Shown in pieces: positions 42,804-51,327 of a stretch of DNA of 64,000 bases. Within the stretch, counting starts at the first letter, position 1. Every line of letters starts with the position of its first letter. The notes below the pieces were generated by a model. That model was not told where the DNA came from. It did not search any database and saw nothing but the letters and a program-made list of their open reading frames with translations. The DNA is from Phytohabitans kaempferiae (lineage in GTDB: Bacteria; Actinomycetota; Actinomycetes; Mycobacteriales; Micromonosporaceae), in assembly GCF_042433955.1 (NCBI RefSeq), contig NZ_JBHLUH010000003.1, forward strand, positions 62,001 through 126,000. The letters are read 5' to 3'. Position numbers and translations under genes: made by a program.

Positions 42804-42835
42804 TGCCAGGGCCGCGTCCGGGGGCGGCCCTGGCA
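42804..42835. promoter_or_regulatory. Perfect 12-base inverted repeat in a divergent promoter region
   Basis: TGCCAGGGCCGC-gtccgggg-GCGGCCCTGGCA lies between the divergent aldo/keto reductase (start 42758) and quinone oxidoreductase (start 42933). Both genes point away from it, so it is not a terminator for either. It may be an operator shared by the two, or a leader hairpin of the reductase transcript. Confidence 0.45.
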
Positions 42836-42932
42836 GTCGTCCTAAAGTACGGCCGGCGGGCCCGACCTTGGGCCGCCCGGTCGCGGCCCATGTACCGATG
42901 AGCCGGCGCCCCGCGCCCGCGACCATCGATGT

Positions 42933-43937
42933 ATGAAGGCGATTGTCCAAGACCGGTACGGCTCTCCCGATCAGCTCACATTGCGCGAGGTGGCGAAGCC
43001 GGCGCCCGCCGACGACGAGGTCCTCGTCCGCGTGCACGCGGCGGCGATCAACGCGCGCGACTGGCACGTGCTCCGCGGTGACCCCCTCATGGCCCGGTTG
43101 GCGCTGCGGGTCACCTTCGGCCCCAGCGGACCCAGGCGGCCGATCCGCGGCAGCGACGTCGCCGGTCGCGTGGAGGCGGTCGGCGGGCGAGTGACCCGGT
43201 TCAGTCCGGGCGACGAGGTCTACGGCGACGTACGCGAGATGGACGGTGCCTTCGCCGAGTACGTGTGCGTGCCGGAGGACCAGCTGGAGCGGAAGCCGGC
43301 CAACCTGACCTTCGAGCAGGCGGCCGCCGTGCCGCTGGCCGGCAGCACCGCGCTGGTGGGGCTGCGCGATGTCGGCCGGGTCGAGCCGGGGCAGCAAGTG
43401 CTCATCAATGGTGCCTCGGGCGGCGTGGGGACGTTCGCGGTGCAGATCGCCAAGGCACTCGGCGCGAAGGTGACCGCCGTGTGCAGCACGCGCAATGTCG
43501 AGCTGGTGCGGTCGCTCGGCGCGGACCGCGTCATCGACTACACGCGCGAGGACTTCAGCCGGGACACGCAGCGGTACGACATGATCTTCGACCTTGTCGC
43601 CAACCGCTCGCTCGGCGACCTCCGCCGCGTGCTGGCACCGAACGGTGTGCTCCTGCTCTCCGGCGGCGGCGTGTCGAGCAACGGCCGCCCGCACGTCGTC
43701 GGCCCGATGGGTCTGATCATCAAGGCGGGGCTGGTCGCGCGCTTCGTGCGGCACCAGTTGCGCACCCTGAACAATGTGGCCCCGAGCGCGGAGGTCCTCG
43801 CCGACCTGCGCCAACTCATCGAGTCGGGCATGGTCCTCCCGGCCATCGACCGGACGTTTCCGCTCGCCGAGGTCGCGGAGGCGATCCGGTACGTCGAGGT
43901 CGAGCACGCCCGCGCGAAGGTCGTCATCACGGTCTGA
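42933..43937 (+). CDS. Zinc-free NADPH:quinone oxidoreductase-like dehydrogenase
   Basis: A 334-aa member of the MDR superfamily, quinone-reductase branch. The N-terminal domain has INARDWHVLRGDP and GSDVAGRVEAVG but lacks the cysteines of zinc enzymes. The cofactor domain has VLINGASGGVGTFAVQIAK, the AxxGxxG NADPH-binding pattern. It reduces quinones or enones with NADPH. The ATG at 42933 has only a weak ribosome site. It is divergent from the aldo/keto reductase, and the two may share control. Confidence 0.87.
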   Translation: MKAIVQDRYGSPDQLTLREVAKPAPADDEVLVRVHAAAINARDWHVLRGDPLMARLALRVTFGPSGPRRPIRGSDVAGRVEAVGGRVTRFSPGDEVYGDVREMDGAFAEYVCVPEDQLERKPANLTFEQAAAVPLAGSTALVGLRDVGRVEPGQQVLINGASGGVGTFAVQIAKALGAKVTAVCSTRNVELVRSLGADRVIDYTREDFSRDTQRYDMIFDLVANRSLGDLRRVLAPNGVLLLSGGGVSSNGRPHVVGPMGLIIKAGLVARFVRHQLRTLNNVAPSAEVLADLRQLIESGMVLPAIDRTFPLAEVAEAIRYVEVEHARAKVVITV

Positions 43938-44071
43938 GGCAGCCTTACGGTTTTCCGCCAGCGTCCCGTGTCGAAATCAAGACCCGTCTGGGCATGGCGC
44001 GGAGTCGATTCATTGAGGTAAAAACATCCCGTCCCCTTCTTCCACGACTTGAACGAAGTCGGGCATAGCGG

Positions 44072-44083
44072 GAGAGCGCTCTC
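44072..44083. promoter_or_regulatory. LacI-type operator, perfect palindrome
   Basis: GAGAGCGCTCTC is a perfect 12-base palindrome with the central CG of LacI-family operators. It resembles actinomycete sugar-operon sites of the form GGGAGCGCTCCC. It lies 67 bases before the ATG of the secreted beta-helix gene. No LacI gene is in the window, so the regulator is elsewhere. Confidence 0.6.
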
Positions 44084-44149
44084 ACCAGCGCGCGAAATGC
44101 CTCCTGTCCACCGGACGCTGCCCCCACGCAGCGGAGAGGACGAACCGCA

Positions 44150-46066
44150 ATGACGCACATCCGCGGCATCCCGCGAGTGATCGGCCGGGCCCTCGCGCTC
44201 GGCCTGGTGCTGGCGACGGTCACCGCGGCGACCGGCACCGCCGCCGTCGCCGGGCCACCGCCGACCAGTACGACGTCGCTCCTCGGGCCGAACGTCACGG
44301 TCTTCGATCCGAGCACACCGCTCAGCGAGATCCAGGCGAAGCTCGACGCCACGCACGCCGCCCAGGTCAACGCCGAGATGGGCACCAACCGGTACACGTT
44401 CCTGTTCAAGCCGGGCACGTACGGCACGGCAGAGCAGCCGTTGCAGATCAAGGTCGGCTACTACACCGAGGTCGCCGGGCTTGGCGCCTCGCCCACCGAT
44501 GTCGTGATCAACGGGAAGGTCGAGGTCTACAACCGCTGCCTCGAAGGCGGGGGCACGAGCAACTGCCTCGCCCTCGTCAACTTCTGGCGCACGCTCTCCA
44601 ACCTGACGCTCAACATCAACGCGACCGGCCAGGAGGGCTGCTACGCGTCGGCGAACTTCTGGGCCGTCTCCCAGGCGGTCTCACTGCGCCGGATGAACAT
44701 CACCGGCGGCGGCCTGTCGCTGATGGACTACTGCACCGCCGGCCCGCAGTACGCCAGCGGCGGCTTCATCGCCGACTCGCGCCTGCCCGCCACCACCAAC
44801 GGCTCGCAGCAGCAGTGGTTGACCCGCAACAGCGAGATCGCCGGCTGGTCCAACGCCGTGTGGAACCAGGTCTTCGCGGGCGTGATCGGCGCGCCGGACG
44901 ACTCCGCGTTCCCCAACCCGCCGTACACCACGCTGGAGACCACGCCGCTGAGCCGGGAGAAGCCGTACCTCTTCGTCGACGCGAAGGGCAGGTACCAGGT
45001 CCGCGTGCCCTCGGCGCACCGCAACACCAGCGGCGTCTCCTGGGCGAACGGGCTGACGCCGGGCCGCACGATCCCGCTTTCCGACTTCTACGTGGCGAAG
45101 CCGGGCGACTCGGTCCTGAAGATCAACCTGGCGCTGGCGCTCGGCAAGCACCTGCTGCTCACCCCGGGCGTGTACGACATCGCGCGCAGCATCGAGGTCT
45201 GGCGCCCCAACACGGTCGTGCTCGGCTTGGGGCACGCCACGCTGACCGCGGTGAACGGCTCGATCCCGCTGGACGTCGCCGACGTGCCCGGCGTGATCGT
45301 CGCCGGCGTCACGATCGACGCGGGGCTCAAGGAGTCGCCGGTACTGCTGCGGGTCGGCAAGAAGCACGGCTTCGGGCGGCATGAGCGCGGAGCGAAGCGG
45401 AGCGCGAATGTTCCGCCGGTCTTGGCGGGACGCTTCAGTTCGCCGAGCAATCCGACCACGCTCAACGACGTGTACTTCCGGATCGGCGGCCCGCACGTCG
45501 GCAAGACCAACATCGCGCTGGAGGTCAACAGCGACAACGTGCTCATCGACCACACCTGGGTCTGGCGCGGTGACCACGGCGTCGAGGGCTTCACCGACAC
45601 CGAGCGGTGGAACACCAACACCGGCCGGTACGGCGCCATCATCAACGGCGACGACGTGACCGCGACCGGCCTCTTCGTCGAGCACTTCCAGCGGTACAAC
45701 ACGATCTGGAACGGCGAGCGCGGCACGGTGGTCCTCTACCAGAACGAGCTTCCGTACGACCCACCGACGCAGGCCGACTGGATGAACGGCAGCGTCGAGG
45801 GCTACGCCGGCTACAAGGTCGGCGACAAGGTGAAGAACCACACGCTGTACGGCGCGGGCGTCTACGTCTTCAACCAGAACAACCCGTCCATCCACACCGA
45901 GAACGGCTTCGAGGTGCCGGAGCGGCCGGGCGTCAAGCTGCACCACATCATGACCGTCAACCTGAGCGCCGGCACGATCGACCACGTGGTCAACGGCGTC
46001 GGCGAGGCGGCCGACACCACGAAGATCGGTGCCCCGGTCTACATCGCGGAGTACCCGATCCCGTAA
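44150..46066 (+). CDS. Secreted right-handed beta-helix protein, probable carbohydrate-active
   Basis: A 638-aa protein with a Sec signal peptide (residues 1-34, cleavage near AVA-GP). It has the pattern of a widespread actinomycete family of parallel beta-helix proteins, often misnamed adenylyl cyclase: FLFKPGTYG, QIKVGYYTEVAGLGASP, VEVYNRCLEG, WAVSQAVSLRRMNI, SREKPYLFVD, HLLLTPGVYDI, IWNGERGTVVLYQNELPYDPP. No cyclase motif is present. A GH55-like or lyase role on a polysaccharide is likely but unproven. Residues about 405-425 (RHERGAKRSANVPPVLAGR) look inserted and coincide with a short palindromic DNA repeat. The start has GGAGAGGA upstream. Confidence 0.78.
   Translation: MTHIRGIPRVIGRALALGLVLATVTAATGTAAVAGPPPTSTTSLLGPNVTVFDPSTPLSEIQAKLDATHAAQVNAEMGTNRYTFLFKPGTYGTAEQPLQIKVGYYTEVAGLGASPTDVVINGKVEVYNRCLEGGGTSNCLALVNFWRTLSNLTLNINATGQEGCYASANFWAVSQAVSLRRMNITGGGLSLMDYCTAGPQYASGGFIADSRLPATTNGSQQQWLTRNSEIAGWSNAVWNQVFAGVIGAPDDSAFPNPPYTTLETTPLSREKPYLFVDAKGRYQVRVPSAHRNTSGVSWANGLTPGRTIPLSDFYVAKPGDSVLKINLALALGKHLLLTPGVYDIARSIEVWRPNTVVLGLGHATLTAVNGSIPLDVADVPGVIVAGVTIDAGLKESPVLLRVGKKHGFGRHERGAKRSANVPPVLAGRFSSPSNPTTLNDVYFRIGGPHVGKTNIALEVNSDNVLIDHTWVWRGDHGVEGFTDTERWNTNTGRYGAIINGDDVTATGLFVEHFQRYNTIWNGERGTVVLYQNELPYDPPTQADWMNGSVEGYAGYKVGDKVKNHTLYGAGVYVFNQNNPSIHTENGFEVPERPGVKLHHIMTVNLSAGTIDHVVNGVGEAADTTKIGAPVYIAEYPIP
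45389..45402. repeat. Copy 1 of the GGAGCGAAGCGGAG element, inside a coding region
   Basis: GGAGCGAAGCGGAG, flanked here as GCGC...CGCG, gives the larger near-palindrome GAGCGC-ggagcgaagcgga-GCGCG. It adds in-frame codons to the beta-helix gene. The same 14 bases occur at 46297-46310 in an intergenic hairpin. Confidence 0.6.
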
Positions 46067-46082
46067 GAACCGCACCAACATG

Positions 46083-46117
46083 GGCGGGGCCGGAGCGATG
46101 CGCGCTCCGGCCCCGCC
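46083..46117. terminator. Hairpin terminator of the beta-helix gene
   Basis: GGCGGGGCCGGAGCG and CGCTCCGGCCCCGCC form a perfect 15-base stem with a 5-base loop (ATGCG), 17 bases after the stop codon at 46066. There is no U-tract. Confidence 0.8.
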
Positions 46118-46285
46118 GGCCTGTGCGGGCCGGATGACGACCTGACCGCCGATCGGCGGTCACCGTCCGTCGGCCACCGCCAAGTGAGGGATGTACGGTT
46201 CTTGCGACATCTGCACGACTTCTTTCGTCATCCAATCGGCTCTTGTCTCCCTTGGCGTCGGGATTTAACGTCATGGCGGGGTCCC

Positions 46286-46320
46286 CAGGGAAATCCGGAG
46301 CGAAGCGGAGGGTTTCCCTG
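46286..46320. repeat. Copy 2 of the GGAGCGAAGCGGAG element, within a 35-base hairpin
   Basis: CAGGGAAATCC and GGGTTTCCCTG pair at 10 of 11 positions around a centre containing GGAGCGAAGCGGA. The element sits 47 bases before the GH87-like gene. The rest of the gap from 46067 holds the terminator above and probably the promoter of the next gene, but I see no clear -10/-35 pair. Confidence 0.55.
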
Positions 46321-46366
46321 AGGTGCTTCACCACACTCCCGAACTCGCAGAATCGAGCCCGTGCTG

Positions 46367-48406
46367 ATGACCCACAGACGTAAGCGCAGTGCCTTGGCAG
46401 GGTCCCTCGTGTTGACATTGTCTGCGGCCGCGGCTCTCGGTGGAGCGGTCCCCGCCGCCGCGGGCCCCAAGGCCGCCCCCGTGGTGACGCGCGCCGCCCT
46501 CGACCCGTCGCTTGTCGCGGGGCGCGGCGCCAGCGTCGACTTCCTCGAGCAGGAGGCCGAAAACGCCGTGACCAACGGCGTGGTCATCGGTCCGGACCGC
46601 ACGGCGTACACGCTGCCGGCCGAGGCATCCGGCCGCAAGGCGGTGAAGCTGACCCCCGGGCAGTACGTGGAGTTCGTCCTGCCGGCCGCCGCCAACGCGA
46701 TCAACGTGCGCTACAGCATCCCCGACGCGCCCAACGGCGGTGGCATCAGAGCGCCGCTCGACGTCACGGTCAACGGCAAGGGTACGGGTCGGGGTGGGCG
46801 AATACAGACCATGACGCTGACGTCGGAGTACGCCTGGCTCTACAACCAGTACCCGTTCACCAACGACCCCAACGCGGACCTGCTCCACCCCGACTGGTGG
46901 ATCACCGAGTGCGCGTGCGTGCCGGCGCAGACCACGCCCACGCCGACCATCACCAAGCCGTTCCGCCCCATGCACTTCTACGACGAGCAGCGCCTCCTGC
47001 TCGGCAAGACGTACCGCGCCGGCGACCGCGTGCGCCTCACCGTCCCGGCCCGCAGCAACGCCGCCTGGACGGTCATCGACCTGCTCGACTCGCAGCTCGT
47101 CGGGCCGCCGCACGTACGCCTCATCGCGGCCAACGTGCTGCTCTTCGGTGCCGACCCGACCGGCCGCCGGGAGTCGTCCGACGCGTTCGACCGGGCCATC
47201 GCCTTCGCCAAGAAGGCCAAGCTCAAGGTCTACATCCCGCCGGGCACGTACCAGGTCAACCGCCACATCATCGTCGACAACGTGACGATCGAGGGGGCCG
47301 GCAACTGGTACACGATCATCAAGGGCAAGGAGGTCGCGCTTCCCGAGCCGGCCCCGGACAACTCGGTGCACACCGGCGTGGGCTTCTACGGCAGGTACGC
47401 CAAGGACGGCGGCAGCAGCAACGTGCACCTGTCCGGCTTCGCGATCGAGGGCGACGTGCGCGAGCGCATCGACACCGACCAGGTCAACGGCATCGGCGGC
47501 GCGCTCAGCAACTCCACCATCGACGGCCTCTACATCCGCCACACCAAGGTCGGCATGTGGTTTGACGGGCCGATGACCAACACGCGCATCACCAACAACG
47601 TGATCGTCGACCAGATCGCGGACGCGCTCAACTTCCACACCGGCGTCACCAACTCGGTGGTGGGCAACAACTTCATCCGCACCACCGGCGACGACGGGCT
47701 CGCCATGTGGTCGGAGGCGACCGCCAACGCCAACAACACCTTCGACCGCAACACCGTGCAGACGCCCACGCTGGCCAACGGCATCGCCATCTACGGCGGC
47801 ACGGACAACACCGTCTCCAACAACCTGATCGCCGACCCGATCCGCGAGGGCAGCGGCATCCACGCCGGCTCGCGCTTCGGCGCCGAGCCGTTCACCGGCA
47901 AGCTCTCGATCACCAACAACACGGTGGTACGGGCCGGCACGTACGAGCTGAACTGGAGGATCGGGCTCGGCGCCATCTGGCTGTACGCGCTCGACAAGTC
48001 GATCGAGGCGGACATCCAGGTGACCGGCGACCACTACCTCGACAGCACGTACAACGCCATCATGCTGGTGAGCGAGTGGGCCGTGAAGGACCTGTACTCG
48101 ATCAGCGGCGTGAAGTTCAAGAACATCAGGGTCGACGGCACGGGTACCTCCGTCGTGAGCGCCCGGGTCGCCGGCGGCGCCTCGTTCGAAAACGTGGACG
48201 CCCGCAACGTCGGCGCGGTCGGCGTCAACAACTGCGGCTCGTTCCACTTCACGCCGGCCGGCTCGGAGTTCGCCGTGACCGACCGGGGCGGCAACGACGG
48301 CGGCGGCGTCACCGGGCCGTGGCTCGCGCCGTGGATGCTGCCCAACACCATCACCTGCGACGACCGCCCGCCGGTCGTGCCGCCGGCACCACCATCCCCC
48401 TGGTGA
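46367..48406 (+). CDS. Secreted GH87-like beta-helix glycoside hydrolase
   Basis: A 679-aa protein with a signal peptide (residues 1-33, after HRRKR). A CBM35-like domain at about 50-230 (EQEAENAVTNG, RYSIPDAPNGGGI) matches the same part of the glucanase at 33799 (NSIPDAPGGGGI). The beta-helix from about 250 starts with FGADPTGRRESSDAFDRAI. The candidate catalytic residues are D419 (IADALNF) and D442-D443 (TTGDDGLAMW), with the D-x22-DD spacing of the other protein. NGIAIYGG is also shared. It lacks discoidin, FN3 and CARDB domains. It likely cuts alpha-1,3-glucan or a related glucan. There is no clear ribosome site; I chose the ATG at 46367 over a GTG at 46361. Confidence 0.78.
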   Translation: MTHRRKRSALAGSLVLTLSAAAALGGAVPAAAGPKAAPVVTRAALDPSLVAGRGASVDFLEQEAENAVTNGVVIGPDRTAYTLPAEASGRKAVKLTPGQYVEFVLPAAANAINVRYSIPDAPNGGGIRAPLDVTVNGKGTGRGGRIQTMTLTSEYAWLYNQYPFTNDPNADLLHPDWWITECACVPAQTTPTPTITKPFRPMHFYDEQRLLLGKTYRAGDRVRLTVPARSNAAWTVIDLLDSQLVGPPHVRLIAANVLLFGADPTGRRESSDAFDRAIAFAKKAKLKVYIPPGTYQVNRHIIVDNVTIEGAGNWYTIIKGKEVALPEPAPDNSVHTGVGFYGRYAKDGGSSNVHLSGFAIEGDVRERIDTDQVNGIGGALSNSTIDGLYIRHTKVGMWFDGPMTNTRITNNVIVDQIADALNFHTGVTNSVVGNNFIRTTGDDGLAMWSEATANANNTFDRNTVQTPTLANGIAIYGGTDNTVSNNLIADPIREGSGIHAGSRFGAEPFTGKLSITNNTVVRAGTYELNWRIGLGAIWLYALDKSIEADIQVTGDHYLDSTYNAIMLVSEWAVKDLYSISGVKFKNIRVDGTGTSVVSARVAGGASFENVDARNVGAVGVNNCGSFHFTPAGSEFAVTDRGGNDGGGVTGPWLAPWMLPNTITCDDRPPVVPPAPPSPW

Positions 48407-48435
48407 CGCGCGGTTGGCGACGGATCAGCCACGGA

Positions 48436-48465
48436 GCGGCGCGGCGCCTCTCGGCGCCGCGCCGC
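48436..48465. terminator. Bidirectional hairpin terminator
   Basis: GCGGCGCGGCGCC-tctc-GGCGCCGCGCCGC is a perfect 13-base stem with a 4-base loop. It lies between the convergent GH87-like gene (stop 48406) and CotH gene (stop 48473). Confidence 0.8.
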
Positions 48466-48472
48466 GCTGTCG

Positions 48473-50536
48473 TCAGGTGGCGGTGCAGGTGAGCGACGGT
48501 ACGGGGTTGGTGCTGTTCCACGAGCCGAGGAAGCCGAACGCCGTACTGGCGCCGGCGCCGAGCGACCCGTTGTAGGAGACGTTCCGGGCTGTCACGCTCG
48601 TGCCGCTGGCGGTGACCGTGGCGTTCCACGACTGGCTGACGCTCTGCCCGTTGCCGAACGTCCAGGTGACCGTCCAGCCGCTGATCGGCGCCGAGCCGGC
48701 GGTGACCCGCACGTCGGCCTGGAAGCCACCGGTCCACTGGCTCGTCACCGAGTACGTGGCCGTGCAGGACCGGCCGGCCGGTGGCGGGGTGGACGGCGGC
48801 GGCGTCGTGGGCGGCGGTGCGGTGGTCGGCGGCGGGGACGTGGGCGGGGTCGTACCGCCGCCCCAGCCGCTCGTGCTGTCCAGCCAGGACACGCGCTGGG
48901 CGAGCCAGTCCCGCATCACCTGCACCTGCCCCTGCCACGTGGGCGCGGTCGGCGTGTTGAAGAAGCCGATCGTGGGCGAGGTGAGGTTGGGCCAGCGCTG
49001 GAAGTTTCGTTGCGCGGCGTTGGTGAGCGGCGTGGCGAGCCCGTCGATCCGGGCGTTGAGCGAGGCGTTGGAGAGCAGCCCTTGTCGCAGCTCACGCCAC
49101 CGGTTGCGGACCTGGTTGACGAAGGCCGGGTCGCGGAGCAGGGTCTGGAACCAGTCGTTCGCCATCGGCTGCCGGGTCTGCTGGTGCTGCCAGCCCGAGG
49201 TCTGCGTGTTGTTGAAGAAGCCGCCGACGCCGAAGCTCAGGTCGTAGTCCCACAGCGGCCCCGCCACGATCTTGCCTTCGCGGTCCTTGTGGAAGTAGGC
49301 GCTGCGCACGTACGCGTCCATCTCGCGGCTCAGCTCGTAGATGATGAGCTGGTTGATGAACGAGGGCACGTCGATCCAGGCCGGATAGCCGGTGTTCGGA
49401 TCGGCGTAGCCGGGACTGTCCAGCAGGTTGTGAAACTGTTGCAGGTGCTGGGTGAGCCACGCCTCCTGCTGTGCGTTCAGCGGCGAGGGGTCCTCGACCT
49501 CCAGGTAGTTCCAGCAGCTCGACGCGGCGCCGGTGCACTCCAGGATCGGCTCCTCGGCGGCCATCCACTCAAACTTGAAGATGTAGCCGCCCTGAATCCT
49601 CGGCAGCGTCGTGTCCTCCTCGTCGAGCTGCTTGAGATCGAGGCGGTCCTTGGAGTTCTTGATCGTCTCGACGATCATGTAGACGCCCATGTAGTCGTTG
49701 GCCGCGAGCGGGCTGGCGTCGGTGTTGAGGTAGAACTCCACGAAGGCGAACCGGGGCGCGTGGATGCCCATGTCCCGGCCGAGCCCGTAGACGAAGGCGT
49801 CGCGGATCAGCGCCTTGTCGGTGAAGGGCCCGCGCATGACCCAGTCGGAGTCGGCGGGCATGCCGAGCACCGGCCAGTCCAGGTCGTCGTTCTCGTTGTC
49901 CCAGAATTCCAGCCGGTACGGCGTCTTCTCGAACGTGGACGAGGACTGGCCGCGCAGCCGCACGCCGGCACGGGTCGCCACGGCCGGCGTGGCGGAGAGC
50001 GAGGTGGCGGCGCCCGCGGACGCGCCGAAGACCATGGTGGCCGCGTCCACGTACTCCCGGCCGGGGCGGCCCGCGCCGTACGCGTCGACGACGACCAGTG
50101 GCAGGTCGTGGTTGGCGTTGATCGAGCGGGCGATGTAGAGCGCGGTGCCCGGCTCGCCCGAGGCCGCGCCCGACACGAACGCCTGGGCCCGCAGCTGGGT
50201 CGTCGCGGTCAGCCGCAGCGGCGCGCTGTAGAGCGGGGAGGAGGCGGTCGGCGGCTGGCCGTTGGTCGTGTACCTGATCTGCGCGCCGCTCACGGCGGTG
50301 CTCAGCCCGACCGAGACCTGGCCCTGGAAGGTGCCGCTCGGCACCGAGAAGGTGATGTCACCGGTGAGGTCGGCCTGCGCCTCCGCCTGCGCCGCCGCGT
50401 CGGCCGCCGACACGGCTGGTGCGGCTGGTGGCGCGTCGGGCGCGGCTCGGCTCGTGCCGGCGCGGGCGGGCAGCGTGATGCCGGCGACGAGGATCGCCAT
50501 GGCGACGACGGCTACCGAACGGACGGCTGTACGCAC
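48473..50536 (-). CDS. Secreted CotH-family kinase-like protein with chitobiase-type and CBM2 domains
   Basis: A 687-aa protein. Signal peptide 1-27 (VAVVAMAILVAGITLPARA). A chitobiase/hexosaminidase C-terminal-type domain at about 55-118 (IRYTTNGQPPTASSPLYSAP). The CotH kinase-like domain at about 130-510 has RLRGQSSSTFEKTPYRLEF, GPFTDKALIRDAFVYGLGRD, GVYMIVETIK, FKFEW and PLWDYDLSFG. A Pro/Thr linker follows (560-588), then a CBM2 at about 590-687 with the two terminal cysteines. CotH proteins are atypical kinases; this one should act outside the cell on a polysaccharide-bound target. The GTG start has GGAAGGAG upstream and lies 25 bases inside the VTC gene. Confidence 0.87.
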   Translation of the reverse strand: MRTAVRSVAVVAMAILVAGITLPARAGTSRAAPDAPPAAPAVSAADAAAQAEAQADLTGDITFSVPSGTFQGQVSVGLSTAVSGAQIRYTTNGQPPTASSPLYSAPLRLTATTQLRAQAFVSGAASGEPGTALYIARSINANHDLPLVVVDAYGAGRPGREYVDAATMVFGASAGAATSLSATPAVATRAGVRLRGQSSSTFEKTPYRLEFWDNENDDLDWPVLGMPADSDWVMRGPFTDKALIRDAFVYGLGRDMGIHAPRFAFVEFYLNTDASPLAANDYMGVYMIVETIKNSKDRLDLKQLDEEDTTLPRIQGGYIFKFEWMAAEEPILECTGAASSCWNYLEVEDPSPLNAQQEAWLTQHLQQFHNLLDSPGYADPNTGYPAWIDVPSFINQLIIYELSREMDAYVRSAYFHKDREGKIVAGPLWDYDLSFGVGGFFNNTQTSGWQHQQTRQPMANDWFQTLLRDPAFVNQVRNRWRELRQGLLSNASLNARIDGLATPLTNAAQRNFQRWPNLTSPTIGFFNTPTAPTWQGQVQVMRDWLAQRVSWLDSTSGWGGGTTPPTSPPPTTAPPPTTPPPSTPPPAGRSCTATYSVTSQWTGGFQADVRVTAGSAPISGWTVTWTFGNGQSVSQSWNATVTASGTSVTARNVSYNGSLGAGASTAFGFLGSWNSTNPVPSLTCTAT

Positions 50537-51327
50537 GGAAGCTCCTTCCAGGGCCAGAGGTGGTCGGCTCCCGGCGAGGGCAGCGACCGGTGGGTGGGGG
50601 TGAAGTGGCGGCGCAGCAGCCGCCGCCACGGTGGAGCCGGGAGTTCGGTGCGGAGGGCGGCGAGCGCGGTGGCGTACTTCGAGATCCGGGTCGGCCGGAT
50701 GCCGAGCCGCCACAGTCGGCGGTCCACCGTGGACGCGACCGAGGTCGTCTTGGTCTCCACGACGGCCAGGTCCGGCAGGTGCAGGGCGTGGTGCTCGTCG
50801 TACCAGGCGAGGTCGGTGTCGATCGTGACCCGGCTGGCGGTGGCGGGGAGGAAGAGCGTGCTGCGCCGGTACCTGCTCACCAGCGTGGGCAGGAAGGCGG
50901 TGGCGTGGTGGCCGTCGAGCACCTGCTCGACGAAGCACCGCCCCGGAGCCAGCGTGGCCCGGTCCGCGTGCTCGTACGGCGCGCGGTGCTTGACAGTGCT
51001 GCCCCGCGCGCCGGGGAGCTTGACCTCGAGCCAGCACTGCGCCGAGTCGACGTACGTGCGGGTGCGCACCTTGAACCGCCGGCGCCGCCGGTACGCGGTG
51101 AGCCGGTAGCTGGTCAGCTCGGGCGTGTCGAAGTACAGCGTCTCGTAGGTGAAGCGGCGAATGCCGTCGATCTCCAGTACCTCGGTGGTCCGGTCGAGCT
51201 CGGCGAGCAGGTGGTCCACGGCGGGGCGCGGGACCACGTACTTGCGGTCGATGCGGGTCTGGAGGGCGGCGCGCTCCAGCAGGTCGTCCAGCCCGATGGG
51301 ATTGAGCGTGGACAGGGCGGCGCTCAC
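50512..51327 (-). CDS. VTC-domain protein (polyphosphate polymerase-like)
   Basis: A 271-aa cytoplasmic protein of the VTC/CYTH triphosphate-tunnel superfamily. Tunnel-type residues are visible: TRIDRKYVVP, FTYETLYFDTPEL, RRRRFKVRTRTYVDS, CWLEVKLPG, and near the C-terminus VVETKTTSV and ISKYATAL. These are the Lys/Arg and Glu patterns of VTC4, which makes polyphosphate from ATP. The GTG start at 51327 overlaps the DUF4956 stop as GTGA. It is encoded between DUF4956 and CotH, so it probably works at the membrane with them. Enzyme activity is inferred from the family. Confidence 0.88.
   Translation of the reverse strand: MSAALSTLNPIGLDDLLERAALQTRIDRKYVVPRPAVDHLLAELDRTTEVLEIDGIRRFTYETLYFDTPELTSYRLTAYRRRRRFKVRTRTYVDSAQCWLEVKLPGARGSTVKHRAPYEHADRATLAPGRCFVEQVLDGHHATAFLPTLVSRYRRSTLFLPATASRVTIDTDLAWYDEHHALHLPDLAVVETKTTSVASTVDRRLWRLGIRPTRISKYATALAALRTELPAPPWRRLLRRHFTPTHRSLPSPGADHLWPWKELPCVQPSVR

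Noticed and set aside
41823..43907. Single 694-aa minus-strand fusion protein
   Set aside because: Its first 383 codons are antisense to the quinone oxidoreductase and the divergent gap; only the part from 42758 is a real aldo/keto reductase.
44150..46066. Annotation as adenylyl cyclase
   Set aside because: Homologues sometimes carry this name, but no cyclase domain or metal-binding Asp pair is visible, while a signal peptide and beta-helix repeats are.
46328..48247. Minus-strand open frame of 639 codons opposite the GH87-like gene
   Set aside because: It is antisense to a protein with signal peptide and conserved catalytic residues; it has no start signal or family pattern.
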